DNA of 64,000 bases from Craspedostauros australis (lineage: Eukaryota; Bacillariophyta; Bacillariophyceae; Mastogloiales; Achnanthaceae), in the NCBI GenBank assembly GCA_026770025.1, contig JAMXDE010000010.1, positions 310,001-374,000 of the forward strand, in the 5' to 3' direction. Position numbers and translations under genes: made by a program. Below, one piece after another: positions 20,442 to 31,300 of the stretch; the first letter of the stretch is position 1; the number at the start of each line of letters is the position of its first letter. The notes under the pieces were generated by a model. The model made no database searches. It was not told the DNA's origin and saw only the letters and a program-made list of their open reading frames with translations.

Positions 20442-22652
20442 ATGCTGTCCATGGCCACCATCTGCCTGAGTGCCTCATCACAAGTATCGCAAGTAAAGGC
20501 CTTCCATCCGTCAAGTCCGTTCAGCTTCGTTTCCCATGGACCATCCAAAGCAGGGTGCAGCGGAGAGGATGTGCGCAGAAGAGGATGCCGAGGTTCCAGT
20601 CATGGTCATCAATGGTTGGCCCGTCAGGTGGGTGAGACAACGGCACGAGAAAATAGCAGACAGCGTCATCCGCAGGCGGCCCTTCGCACACGTGAGCTGC
20701 ATGTCCTACATGTGTTGCAGGATGATCCCATGTTCTTCGATCCGCAGCCACACGCGCAAGTGCAATCGCAAGTGCAACCGCAAGGATCGCAGTCAGCAGC
20801 ACTACCGCCGATACCTCAAATGCCTTCGCAGCAGTTCTTTCGAATGGCAAAGGCGCAGCTGGAACTGTTGGCGAACTCGCTGTTTCTGTCAGGCAGCAAC
20901 TCTCTCAACAAAATTCAATCGATGGGGCTGTACTTGCCGCAGGAAAATACCATCAGTGGTCAGCTGGAATTCACACCGGCCATCGTCCATCCCGATCCAG
21001 CTGCGGAGCGAGTGTTTATCGCGTCTGATGCGGCCTCGGGAAATGCTCTGACGCTGCCACGGACATTGACAACGCTCCCAGGCTTCGAAACTGCCTCGTC
21101 GTTGCTGCCGGGATATCCCATGATATCCGCCGACAGCACAGCACCCACCGTCGGCGTCATCGAAGAGGTCATGTGCGATCCAACCGCAAGATCCAAGGCA
21201 GCCTCACTTTCGATTCCTCTATTGTCCGGGCCGCAAACGGTCGGAGTGCTGCTTGTTTCGCCTCGCAGCCCGCTTGATGAAACCAATGGAAACAACCGAA
21301 ATGTGAGCAAACTCACAAGCACACGAAAAGGGACCAAGGGCAGTACGAGTAGTGCCAGCAGTAGCAGCAGCGACGGCGGCGGCAATTCACCGAATGGCCA
21401 AACACAAGAGGAATCGTTCTGGACAGAACAGGACAGAGCGCAGATATCCATTGCAGCACAAAGCCTCTCCATGGCGCTGGCGATGGATAATGAGCGTTCG
21501 ATATTGCAGCAGCAGAACATGGAGTTCAGAGAGTCATTATCGAATTCGTTGCATCAGGTCAAAAATCCACTCCAGGCCTTGCGAACATACAGCAAGCTCT
21601 TGGAACGAAGAATAAGCACAGAAGAACAAGGTGGCGATGGAATAGCGCAATCGTCACTGCCCCTGTCGCTGTCCAACAACCGCGGCAGTTACAGCCTCAT
21701 GGACCTCACCAACAACGTCGTGTTGCAAAGCGAGCGAGTCTCCGATCTGCTCCGACCGATCGATTCTCTCGTGGATCGCATGGACAGGCTCTCCATGCCG
21801 TACCTGATCGGACCGAGCACCAGCGCAACCAACGGCATCAATGGAGAAACGGGCCAAACCATCGGATCCTTGGTCCTGCGACAGGATGCGGCTGCACCCC
21901 TGATCGAGACGATCGAGAATGAGGCCTTGGAGTATGCGAGAGTCAATGCCACTGTGATGGATGGATTCTCGAACGTCGGCGATATGTTCACAACGCCACC
22001 AAGTGCGGCAGATTCGAATGCTAACAACGGGGATCAATCCGCCTCGAGCGTGTTCTCGTCCGCGCTCTCGACGCCGACGTCTTCATCGCCATCCGCGTCG
22101 CTGATCCACATCTTCGGTGATGATGAGGTCGAGATTGCATTCTTGAGCGAATTGCTGGAATCCACGCTGACGTCCTTCTACACAGTCAGCGAGGAAGCAG
22201 GTGTTGCATTTGGTGTCATCGAGGAAGATGACGATCTTCCCGGTGTCTCCGTCTCCCCCAAGGCCTTGAAGGAGGCCTTGATGAACCTGCTGGACAATGC
22301 GCTGAAATATGTGGTGCTACCGAAACGAGGATCGGCACAGTCCCGCAATCCATCGCCACAGATCATGGTGCGTTTCCTGTCCAACGACCAAAATGTGATG
22401 AGCCCAGGTGTCACCATCCTGGTCGAAGACAACGGACCTGGCATTGCGAGCGAGGAACGGGAGTTGGTCTTTCGACGCGGATACCGAAGTCGCGAGACGC
22501 AGTCGGTGGAAGGCACGGGGATTGGCTTGGACATCGCTCGGAACATAATATCAAGGATGGGCGGGACGTTGACAGTGGAAGAGCCGGATGGATCATCGCT
22601 GGGTGGGACGGTGATGAAAATCGTTCTGTTCCGACGGGCATTGAAACAGTAG
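20442..22652 (+). CDS. CSK: Plastid sensor histidine kinase (chloroplast sensor kinase type)
   Basis: A single exon encodes 736 residues. CSK is the plastid descendant of cyanobacterial Hik2 and links redox state to plastid transcription. From the chosen ATG the N terminus is MLSMATICLSASS, then VKAFHPSS, a heterokont-type plastid signal with Phe at the cleavage site. The frame is open to an ATG at 20283, but that would bury the signal under 53 Arg-rich residues. The middle, to about residue 370, has the strand/loop texture of a GAF sensor (VFIASDAASGNAL, TVGVLLVSPRSP) with a Ser/Gly-rich insert. The H-box reads NSLHQVKNPLQALRTYSKLL with the phospho-acceptor His present. Then come the N-box LMNLLDNALKYV, G1 VEDNGPGI and G2 GTGIGLDIARNI, ending in a standard HATPase strand. 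A GTGGGT to TTGCAG stretch at 20628-20720 could be an alternative intron, but the frame is open through it. Confidence 0.86.
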   Translation: MLSMATICLSASSQVSQVKAFHPSSPFSFVSHGPSKAGCSGEDVRRRGCRGSSHGHQWLARQVGETTARENSRQRHPQAALRTRELHVLHVLQDDPMFFDPQPHAQVQSQVQPQGSQSAALPPIPQMPSQQFFRMAKAQLELLANSLFLSGSNSLNKIQSMGLYLPQENTISGQLEFTPAIVHPDPAAERVFIASDAASGNALTLPRTLTTLPGFETASSLLPGYPMISADSTAPTVGVIEEVMCDPTARSKAASLSIPLLSGPQTVGVLLVSPRSPLDETNGNNRNVSKLTSTRKGTKGSTSSASSSSSDGGGNSPNGQTQEESFWTEQDRAQISIAAQSLSMALAMDNERSILQQQNMEFRESLSNSLHQVKNPLQALRTYSKLLERRISTEEQGGDGIAQSSLPLSLSNNRGSYSLMDLTNNVVLQSERVSDLLRPIDSLVDRMDRLSMPYLIGPSTSATNGINGETGQTIGSLVLRQDAAAPLIETIENEALEYARVNATVMDGFSNVGDMFTTPPSAADSNANNGDQSASSVFSSALSTPTSSSPSASLIHIFGDDEVEIAFLSELLESTLTSFYTVSEEAGVAFGVIEEDDDLPGVSVSPKALKEALMNLLDNALKYVVLPKRGSAQSRNPSPQIMVRFLSNDQNVMSPGVTILVEDNGPGIASEERELVFRRGYRSRETQSVEGTGIGLDIARNIISRMGGTLTVEEPDGSSLGGTVMKIVLFRRALKQ

Positions 22653-23107
22653 CAACACTTGTGAGAAGTGATCAGGGCGTAGTGAGCAATGATCAGTGAG
22701 CAACCACACGGGGTTGCACAGTGCGAATGCACTCGGCGGCCAAAGCATGAGTAGTGAAAGCAGCAACGGTAGAGTAGGAAAGTAGGCATCGTAGGGACCG
22801 TACGAGCATCCGGTGATGGTGCAGATTGCACGTGGTGGAACGTGCGAGTGCCGGCAAACATGCACTAATTAGAGATGAAAATAGTTTACGATATGCGCAT
22901 CACACCAGCACTCGGAGGCACAACCCGGCAGGGGATCTCATGCGAAAGCGAAATGTGCTTGGAAAGTGCTGGGATGTAATGAAATAGAGTGGCGTGGGTT
23001 GGTCAACTCGTAAACGTGGCTGAAGGCGTCCAAATGTGACTACATGTTGATGAATGCCACTAAATGCAGTTGAATGCGGTTGAAGGCAGAGCTGCTCGCA
23101 ACCATCT
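22653..23107. other. Convergent intergenic spacer
   Basis: This is 455 bp between two converging genes. No gene is seen. A short AT-rich patch (TTAGAGATGAAAATAG) lies near 22869. Confidence 0.5.
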
Positions 23108-24403
23108 TCACAGAGACTTCTTTGCTGATCGATTCCGCAATGAGATTGGGAATAGAACCTCCTTCCAATTCTCCACAAATCCGCGATCGTACAAATTCTT
23201 TGGCAATGGGCCAGGATCAAAGTAGATTTGCTCGTTCTTTGCCTTTTGCACCTTCGTCACCGCCGTGGTGGCTTGAACGACATTGGTCTGCAAGCTGCTG
23301 TTGGTGCCAGCAATGCCAGTGCTGGTGCTACTGCTGCTGCCGGGCCCAAGACCTGGCGTGCAGGTGACATCGTCATCGGATATTTCGGGCGTCGATTCCG
23401 CTGTCATCACGTCACCCTGCGCTGCCGCTGCTGGTTCAACCAAGCCATTCTTGACGGCCTCGTCGTAGTCCTTCTTCTGCTTCTTGTACCATCGCTTGAC
23501 GTCCTCCCACTTGCCATCCTCGTTGGTGGTTCTATTCTTGGAGGTGATGTAGAAATGGTATCCGAAAAAGGCGCCCAGCGCCACGCTCATGACCCCCATG
23601 ATGATGAAGACCGCGCTCTCGGCCATGCGTTTCGCGAAGAGGTACTGCGATACGATCCAGTAGGTGGCACGAACTGTCTCCCCTGTCGCACGGTCGAAGA
23701 AGGTCAACTCCATGAGCCGCTCCTCCGTGATCTCACCCCAAAATAGCAGACCGCAAACGAAGGTGCCGTACATGCACATGGCGACGTGGATAGCGAGGAA
23801 GAGGAGGAACCAGCGGTAATTCTCCTCGCCGATGGTGTTGTACACCCAGCCGCAGAAATGGTCGTACCGTGGCACGTTCTGATTGTACTTGAGACGGTCG
23901 AACTTGGAGCGTGCGATGCGAGGCAGACCGGTGGTGTCGCACTTCTTGTTGGGGACGAATAGCAGGTTGTCGTAGGGGTAGTGCTCGTACCTGTGGAAGG
24001 AGCTGGCCGTGATGATGCCCGGGCTGCTGCGACACGCCAGTCTCCAGCTGGAGAAGCAGGAAACGAAGATGATGTAGCCGAAGTACTTGTGGATGTTGGA
24101 GACTCTGGCGCTCTCCGTGATCCACGGGTAGATGTACCAAAATACCACCACCCAGCTTCCCAGCACGACAGCCAGGTAGATGAGCTGCATGGACCGATCC
24201 AGGAAGCTGGTGACATGACGCAGCATCCTCTTTCCGAACATCTGCTCAAACCGCTGGGATGCTGTCCTGGGCAGCGTCTGCGTCATGAAGAACGCGACTT
24301 CGGAGGTGCTGGGATCCGCGATCACGCAGAAGTAGATGACGAAGCTGCATGTCACCACGTACAGCATCAAGATGAACGCGAGGTACGTATTCCAACCCAT
24401 CAT
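23108..24403 (-). CDS. DHHC-family palmitoyltransferase-like membrane protein with DHFC
   Basis: A single exon encodes 431 residues. There are four strongly hydrophobic spans: YLAFILMLYVVTCSFVIYF, LIYLAVVLGSWVVVFWYIY, WFLLFLAIHVAMCMYG, and FIIMGVMSVALGAFFGYHF. Between spans two and three is a cysteine-rich-domain remnant: KCDTTGLPRIARSKFDRLKY then VPRYDHFCGWVYNTIGEENY. This aligns with the DHHC core (R-x-DHHC-x-W-V-x-N-x-x-G-x-x-N-Y), but the tetrad reads DHFC and most zinc-binding Cys/His are gone. The catalytic Cys remains. A DHYC form is active in yeast Akr1, so activity is possible. The C terminus NLYDRGFVENWKEVLFP matches the end of Swf1/ZDHHC4-like and plant enzymes. The open frame starts earlier only with GTG; the first ATG of a pair (24401-24403) is used. 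Expected location: Golgi or ER membrane. Confidence 0.82.
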   Translation of the reverse strand: MMGWNTYLAFILMLYVVTCSFVIYFCVIADPSTSEVAFFMTQTLPRTASQRFEQMFGKRMLRHVTSFLDRSMQLIYLAVVLGSWVVVFWYIYPWITESARVSNIHKYFGYIIFVSCFSSWRLACRSSPGIITASSFHRYEHYPYDNLLFVPNKKCDTTGLPRIARSKFDRLKYNQNVPRYDHFCGWVYNTIGEENYRWFLLFLAIHVAMCMYGTFVCGLLFWGEITEERLMELTFFDRATGETVRATYWIVSQYLFAKRMAESAVFIIMGVMSVALGAFFGYHFYITSKNRTTNEDGKWEDVKRWYKKQKKDYDEAVKNGLVEPAAAAQGDVMTAESTPEISDDDVTCTPGLGPGSSSSTSTGIAGTNSSLQTNVVQATTAVTKVQKAKNEQIYFDPGPLPKNLYDRGFVENWKEVLFPISLRNRSAKKSL

Positions 24404-24977
24404 TGTCGTCTTTCTTGTGTTGTCACAGCACAACTATACTCTCCAGTATTAGAGATTGGGTACTCTACTCTATTTATAATAGAATAGAATATATAATATT
24501 ATAATGGAATAGTATGGTTCATTCAGCGCCTGGTTTCGATGAGTGCTGGGCATTGCTCCATCGTCTTCCCCTCCCAGTCTCGATTCATGATGCGTGGCGG
24601 AGAAGTTGGCGCCAACCACATCGGGACGGTTTCTGTTGACGTTGGCGTGGAGGGAACACATCACGTCCTCTTCCGCAGGCAATGACCGTTGCACAGTTTG
24701 TTCGACGATGTTGAGTCCGTTGAGTCCTCTGACTCCGCCGAGTCGATTTTCGAAACATCGTTCTCCGGTTTGGCCCACACAGATCGTGTATCTTCCGTCT
24801 TTGCGGACGTTGGGAGGGTGAATTCCAGTTGCCATCACTTTCATCAACCACCAACGACAGAACCATGAGCAGCAAGGACCACGAGACCGAAGACTGACTA
24901 TCCTCGCACAATTGCAAGCACCCATCCACCTTCTTGCCTCGTCGCACGCGTCCACGAATACGAGGACACCAAGCATC
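24404..24977. other. Divergent intergenic region, AT-rich at the left
   Basis: This lies between divergent genes. The stretch 24461-24520 is very AT-rich with repeated ATAGAATA and TACTCTACTCTA units. The rest has no supported gene. A partial copy of the recurrent palindrome (CTCTCCAG) is at 24440. Confidence 0.5.
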
Positions 24978-25009
24978 ATGAGTGGCACACCTGCGCCGGT
25001 TGGCCTCAA
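24978..25009 (+). other. Possible first coding exon of spermidine synthase
   Basis: ATG AGT GGC ACA CCT then GCG CCG GTT GGC CTC AA runs into a GTGAGT donor. The acceptor CACAG at 25472-25476 would join it in frame to GGC-ATG just before the ATG at 25481. The result, MSGTPAPVGLNG, is a plausible short N-terminal extension. It is not needed for the enzyme fold, so this is tentative. The intervening 467 bp contains a CAG-rich run. Confidence 0.4.
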
Positions 25010-25480
25010 GTGAGTTGCAAACGTCTCTGCCTTCATCCATCATAAGGGGAACCACCCGATTTCTGTTTCTTGCAGAGTATCCGGACGATGGCATGCAGCG
25101 GCAGTAGCAGCAGCAGCAGCAGCAGCTACGAGTACAGTGACGGAAGCGAACGATCAACGAATCGGCAGATACTCTGCCATGTACATTCAGTGAAGATGGT
25201 TGTGTCGTGGAAACATATCGTCTTCACCCATCGCCTGCTCTCCTCGACTGCCACCGACGTGCATCTTCGTCATTGGTGGCAATCACATCACGCCGCAATG
25301 CATCGCATCACATGCGGTTTCTCCATTCTCACTGCATTCGCACCCAACTACACTACGAGTATTGTGCACGCTGTCACTTGACCACGTTCCAATTGAGCTT
25401 ACTCCACGTCAACTATCAACTCACACCTCACATATTGCTGCCAATGCCGCAATTCGCGCGATTAAACACATCACAGCGGC

Positions 25481-26350
25481 ATGGACTTGATCATCGACGG
25501 ATGGTTTCACGAACGCGGCGAAATGTGGCCCGGCCAGGCCATGTCGCTGAAGGTGGAGAAGGTGCTGGACCACCACCGCTCCGAATTCCAGGACGTCCTG
25601 GTCTTCGAATCCGAAAAGCACGGCAATGTGCTGGTGCTCGACGGCGTCATCCAGGTCACGGAACGCGACGAATTCTCCTACCAAGAGATGGGCGCCCACC
25701 TGCCCCTCTTCGCGCATCCCAACCCCAAGCGCGTGCTCGTGATTGGCGGTGGTGATGGTGGCATGCTGCGAGAGATCGCGCGGCACCCCGGCGTCGAGGA
25801 GATTGTCGAATGCGAGCTGGACAAGGACGTCATCGAGGTGTGCAAGACGCACCTGCCCAGCCTGGCCAAGGGGTATGACGACCCGCGCGTGACGGTGAAG
25901 ATCATGGACGGCGCCAAGTTCATGGACGAGAATCAGGATGCCTTCGATGTGATCATCACCGATAGCTCCGATCCCATCGGTCCCGCCAGCGTGCTGTTCG
26001 AGATGCCGTTCTACAATGCCATGTACAAGAGCCTGCGTGAGGGTGGCATCATCTGCTCCCAAGGCGAATGCATGTGGCTGCACGTGGATGTGATTCAGCC
26101 GCTGGTGAACTGCGTGAAGGAGGTGTTCACGACCGTGGAGTACGCTTACACCACCATCCCGACGTATCCGTCGGGCCAGATCGGTTTCATCATCGCCACC
26201 AAGGGCAAGGCGGAGGGATGCAGCAAACCAAATCGCAAGCCCAGCGATGAGATCCAGAAGCAGTTACGATACTACACGCCGGAGATCCACGAGGCGTCCT
26301 TCGTGCTGCCAGCCTTTGCCAAGCGTGCCATCTTCGGCGACTCGGCATAG
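25481..26350 (+). CDS. SPDS: Spermidine synthase
   Basis: This frame encodes 289 residues, near family length. The enzyme transfers an aminopropyl group from decarboxylated S-adenosylmethionine to putrescine in the cytosol. Family sequence runs throughout: GWFHERGEMWPGQAMSL, LVLDGVIQVTERDEFSYQEM, the nucleoside-binding VIGGGDGGMLREI, then ITDSSDPIGPA with the catalytic Asp, CSQGECMWLH, and TIPTYPSGQIGF with the Tyr/Pro substrate loop. The final FVLPAFAKRAI is also conserved. The ATG at 25481 gives a complete catalytic domain, but a spliced short first exon upstream is possible. C/G-ending codons dominate, as in the other conserved genes here. Confidence 0.95.
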   Translation: MDLIIDGWFHERGEMWPGQAMSLKVEKVLDHHRSEFQDVLVFESEKHGNVLVLDGVIQVTERDEFSYQEMGAHLPLFAHPNPKRVLVIGGGDGGMLREIARHPGVEEIVECELDKDVIEVCKTHLPSLAKGYDDPRVTVKIMDGAKFMDENQDAFDVIITDSSDPIGPASVLFEMPFYNAMYKSLREGGIICSQGECMWLHVDVIQPLVNCVKEVFTTVEYAYTTIPTYPSGQIGFIIATKGKAEGCSKPNRKPSDEIQKQLRYYTPEIHEASFVLPAFAKRAIFGDSA

Positions 26351-28354
26351 AGATATGGTGTTCGTATGGTTGCTGGCGTTGGGCGAATCAGAGAAGTTGG
26401 TGTCCGGGCGTGGTGTCGGAGTGCACTCTTGTGGAGATCGCTCTCTCTGTTTGCTCGAAAATGTATCACACCATATGTGCTCTTCATCGTCGATCTGCTC
26501 CAAGGAGACTGGCACACTGTAGTTTGGAACGGAATATCACATCATGCTCGTCGTGTTGTACCTAGTCTACCATCATCATCATAATTAGACTACGGGCACT
26601 CGTATGTACTGGTGCTTGCCATAGTCGTACGTAGAATAGATCAAGTTGATGCGAATCCAGTTCCGCCTGTCTCTGCCTCTCTGGAGAGGGCTCTACCAAC
26701 AGAGAATAGTAGTGTAGTGTGGCAGAGTACTACCGCCCGCAGCGACGAAGCGCGACGCCTTCTTTTCCTCACAACGGATGATCCTTCCGAATTTACCCGC
26801 CAAAAATCTGGTTTCTCTCGTTGCCTCAGTCATGTATAAAGTACTTATTTAGGTTTATGTGAGTGTGATTCCCGCCGAGACGAACGTATAACGTCCTTAA
26901 CGGTTTGGTAAGTACGCGAAAGTCGTTTTGGGATCCCGTGCGCGCTTCGTTCACCGAAAATGTGAGCAACCGCAAATCCAATGAGGGCATTTCACACATG
27001 CAACCAAAAAATGTGAGGAAGGTGTCCGGTTTTTGTGTGTGATTGTCGTTGCGCACACTCGCACATGGTGATTGGTGGGAGGTGTGTTGTGTGTGGCTGG
27101 GACGAGAGAGGCAGAGAGTTGGCGGGATGGATGAAGAAGGCAGCGAAAATAGATGGCGAGAGACACAGACAGAAGCCGCCAACAGGGAGAATAATTGGAA
27201 TAAAGCCAACAGGGCCAACAGGGCCAACAAGGCCAACAAGGCAACAAAGAGAAAGAGCCAAAGAGAGAGTTGTGTCTCTGGAGTGTTCGACTTCGTCCAC
27301 CCCTTGACACTGTGTGAGCACTCGCAGCAGCACTGCTGACCGAAACAGATTCAAGGCAAGCACTCCGCTGACAAAGAGACAGCAACTGAACGTTTGCCTT
27401 GCATTGGACTGCGCTGCATCGCACTGTTCTACTATACTCTACTCGGACCACACTTGCCAACTATACTTTGCGTTGCTCCTCTTGACGGCGAGTTGCATGT
27501 GAGAGAAAGAGCAATCCGGGACATCCAACCGAAGACAAGGCCAATCCGAGTTCTTCTGGCTTTCAAACAAAACCAATCTCCATCTCAACCCCAACCATCT
27601 CAAAGAACGCCAATTATTCAGCACGTGCACTCTTCACAAAGTTACTATACGATCCTCAGTGCGATCTACCAAGAGCTACAATACAACGGTCAGCACATAA
27701 CACAAACACAGCATTAAGACAACATCATACGACATCACACATCACACATCACATCGCTCGGCGTGAGATCAGTATCGGATCCTCTGTACACCACAAAATC
27801 ATCAAACAAGCAAAGAAGAATCCGTCAATCCTCAATACTCGATACTCAGCACCCAACACCCAACACTGCTATATCACTTTTTGTGAATCAACTTTGCTTC
27901 CATTTGAATTGCATTGAGGTACTTTTCATTGCATACAGTCCGCCAATCACTCAGAACGCTTACAGCACAGCACGGTCAAGTCAATTCAAGTCAATTCAAG
28001 CCAAGTCGACGCTGGCGTGGTGCTGTCAACACGAGCCCCATCACAAAGACAGCAACGGCAACGCAGGCACACGGAAGGCATTTTACGCACAACACAGACC
28101 AACACAACCAACACAAACCACCATAGCAGAGTGTGCAGAGGCCGAGTGGAGTGGCGTGAAGTGGAGTGGAGTGAAGTAGAGAGGACAACAGAGTACACCA
28201 CCATATTCCGCTGCAGCCATCAACATCGATATCAACATCGATATCAGCACGGTCCTCGGCTCAGCGCTTTACGAGTACGACTACGGGTACGCACATACCT
28301 GGTACATGCACACCTACAAGTACTCGTATTCAAACTCAGACTCGCACTCGCACG
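26351..28354. other. Gene-poor stretch, 2 kb, with long CA-rich leader
   Basis: No gene is supported. It contains CTCTCTGGAGAG (26677-26688), a 9-bp tandem repeat at 27205-27249, and from about 27500 a long A/C-rich tract (CATCACACATCACACATCAC, ACCCAACACCCAACACT) that resembles an extended 5' leader of the following gene. Frames of up to 170 codons on the minus strand are Leu/Ser/Cys-rich translations of simple sequence. Confidence 0.5.
27205..27249 (+). repeat. 9-bp tandem repeat (GCCAACAGG / GCCAACAAG)
   Basis: About five copies follow one another with a G/A difference in the seventh to ninth bases; the last copy is degenerate. Confidence 0.8.
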
Positions 28355-31300
28355 ATGGGGAACAGCCATGTCTTCCACCACCGCATCCCGGCGGTCACAA
28401 CGGCATGCCTATCCACAACCGCGTTGACACTCATGGCGATATCGACAACGAGCTGCTCCATGCTCAACGTCAAGACGATCGATCCCGAGGACCTGCTACT
28501 CATCTCCGAAGAAGTCGAGCTCACCACTAACGAAGCGACGATAGGGGTTCTGTGCAAGACCGCCTTCTCAGAACAGAATGAGGCCATCGACGATCCCATG
28601 TGGATGACCAGCCGCAGCTTCACCTACATCTCCCTCTCTCTCGGTGCCATCGCCTGCGCCCTGGCCTGGGCGGTCAGCACGTTCCTGCCACCCACCACGC
28701 TCAACTGGAAGATGATCTCCATCCTCGCGTCCATCACGGCGGTCGTCCAGGTTCCCGTCATGCTGCTGCTGGAGGCCTACCCCTGCGTCGACTTTCCAGA
28801 AACCCAGTCCTGCCATCTGTCTTCGGCATCCTTCATCCTCATTGCCAGCACCGTCTTGTGGATTGGCGTCACCCTCTGCACGCAGTGCATGGATCCGCCC
28901 CTGTGGGCGTTGGAACTCTCCGCGTGGAGAACGCCCAACCGAAAGACCGAGATGATACCCGAAGTCCCCAACCAAATCACCACCACTCAACCCAACAGCA
29001 ATAACAATCGCAAAAAGAACAAGAACAATGTTCATGAGGACGATGATCGACAGCGTCTCAGAGCTGCCGCGCCCAAGAAGAGCAACAAGGCCAAGTCGAG
29101 CCTCACCACCAAACGTTCCTGGAAGGATCGGCTCTTTTTCCGTCGCGCCAACAACAATCTCTACATCACCTCCACCGAAGAGTCCTTCCTCAACGATGAT
29201 GGCGAAAACGACAACGGCGACGGCGATGAGAATAATAGCAACCTTGGCCGTCCAAATGGAGGTGAATCTCCTGCGTTGGCCTATGACATGAACACCAGTT
29301 TGGATGATCGCGTCATCCTGCGGGTGCTGCCCAATGGCAGACGTCCTGCGGATCAGGATGCCAAGAGTTTGCATTCCTTCGAAGATTTGGATTCCATGGT
29401 GGAGATGGCCGAGGAAGGGCGTCGCAAACAGCAACCGCAACAGCAGCAACAGCAGCAGCAAGGAGCCTTTGATCGCAGCGCGCCACCGCAATTCTTCCGA
29501 CCGAGTTTGCCAACTGCGGAAATCAAACCAGACAGAGACGTGTCCTTCGGTGATGAATTGCAAGTGCGCGGGAAGAAATCATCCTCGCTATCAAATCTGT
29601 CGTCACCGACGGTGTCATCATCTTCCAAACGAGGCTCGCCACCCAGATCCGCCAGTCGTCACGACAATGGTTCCCAAGCAGCATTCTTCAATCCACTCCA
29701 ACCTTCGGAAGGCAAGGCCAACATCAAGATCATTAAGGAGAGCGATGTGCCTGTGGACAGCCTTCTAGCTGCCCAGTCGCAGCCGACCAACAAATCTGAC
29801 AACAGTCCGAGGCAACAACCTCCACAACCTCCGCAGCAAAAACAGCAAGAACAGGACGGATTGGATCCCATGGCCATCTTGGAGGACCTGCAAGACCAAT
29901 CCCTCACCATGCCATCCCCCGCTAGCTCCATACGTCGCACGACGCGCCGCTCGTCAAACAAGGAAAAGACGCCTGCCGAAAAGGGAAAGCGCAACGACAG
30001 ATTCCGCACTGGCATTCGGGCCTTGACCACCAAAATCCGTATGGATACCATCCGTCGCAGCACGCGCGCAACTAACGCGTACGCGCTGATGGATGACAAC
30101 ATGAGCGGCGGAACCTCCAACTATTCCTCGCCACCCATCGAGGTCAAGATTGATGCTGCCGATCTCGAGAATGCTGAGAAACTGACTTTGGATGATGATC
30201 AACATGACAACGATGAGCGTTTCATGACCCAAGAATGGCACAATTTCCACGAAGCGATCAATTCTGGTGTGCGTCAGGCGGAGCTGAATGATGATGATGA
30301 TGATGATGATGATGCTATTGATCGTGCTTTCGGCATTGGCGGTAGTGCTGGTGGTGCTAGTGGCAGCGGAGTCGAAGCGAGGAACGAGGGCGAATTCGCA
30401 TTTGTCAATGACGCTACGATGTCCGCATCGACACCTCGCATGCACGGTGTCGAGTCCGATATTTCCTACAGCGATCCGGAGCCACTGTACTCCCAGAGCG
30501 GAGACTCAGCAAGCGATCTCTCGTTGAATTACTTCAGCGCACGCAGTTCATCACAGAACGATAACGTTCGAAGCCAGGCAGCACAGCCGACCAATCGCGA
30601 CGATAATTCGGCACGATCCACCGGTTCTCAACGACGAGGTAGGACTGCGGGAGGATCCGCCAACGGCAGCATCGGCAGCAAACGTCGCACCCCAACGCAA
30701 CGACGACGTGCAGCGTCGCCTGTTCCATCTATCCGTTCCACGACATCCCTGCTCGACACGTCCATCATTGAAGAGACCGATGCCGATATCATGGCTGAAA
30801 CTGTCCTGGAGCGGAAGCACCAGCAGCGACTTCGTCAGCAACAACAGCAGAAACGTCAGCAAGCAACGACGCCACCATCCACTGCACGCGCTGCGGCATA
30901 TCCACTGAAACGCACATCCTCCGCACCAGAGCAAGGATTCGTGTCTCAGCGTGGTCGCGCCGTCAACCGTCAGGCAGCGGGTGGCGCTAAGAGTGTCGCG
31001 GCTGCCGCAGCTTCTCCAACGAGCGCACCAAGCCAAAATCCTCCATCGATTGGGTCAAGTCCAGATAACGAAGTTGCACCGTCGCCAGTAGCCGTTGTTC
31101 CAATTGTTAGTGACAATGCTAATGCGCAACAGCAGGAAGAGCAGCAGCAAAGACAGACGCAGCAGGATCAGACACAAGCACAAGAGCAAGTGCTGGCACA
31201 AGAGCAGGAAAAGGAACAAGAGCAGCAGCAGCAGCAGGAGGAGGAGGAGGAGGAACAGCAAGAGGAACAACCAGACGATGAACTCATGATCAAGACCAAC

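Noticed and set aside
26826-27460. Minus-strand Leu/Ala-rich frames that look like membrane segments
   Set aside because: The hydrophobic run is the reverse translation of the 9-bp GCCAACAGG repeat.
28568-29563. 331-codon minus-strand frame
   Set aside because: It is antisense to the membrane head of the 1324-residue gene and has only Gly/Arg/Gln-type shadow composition.
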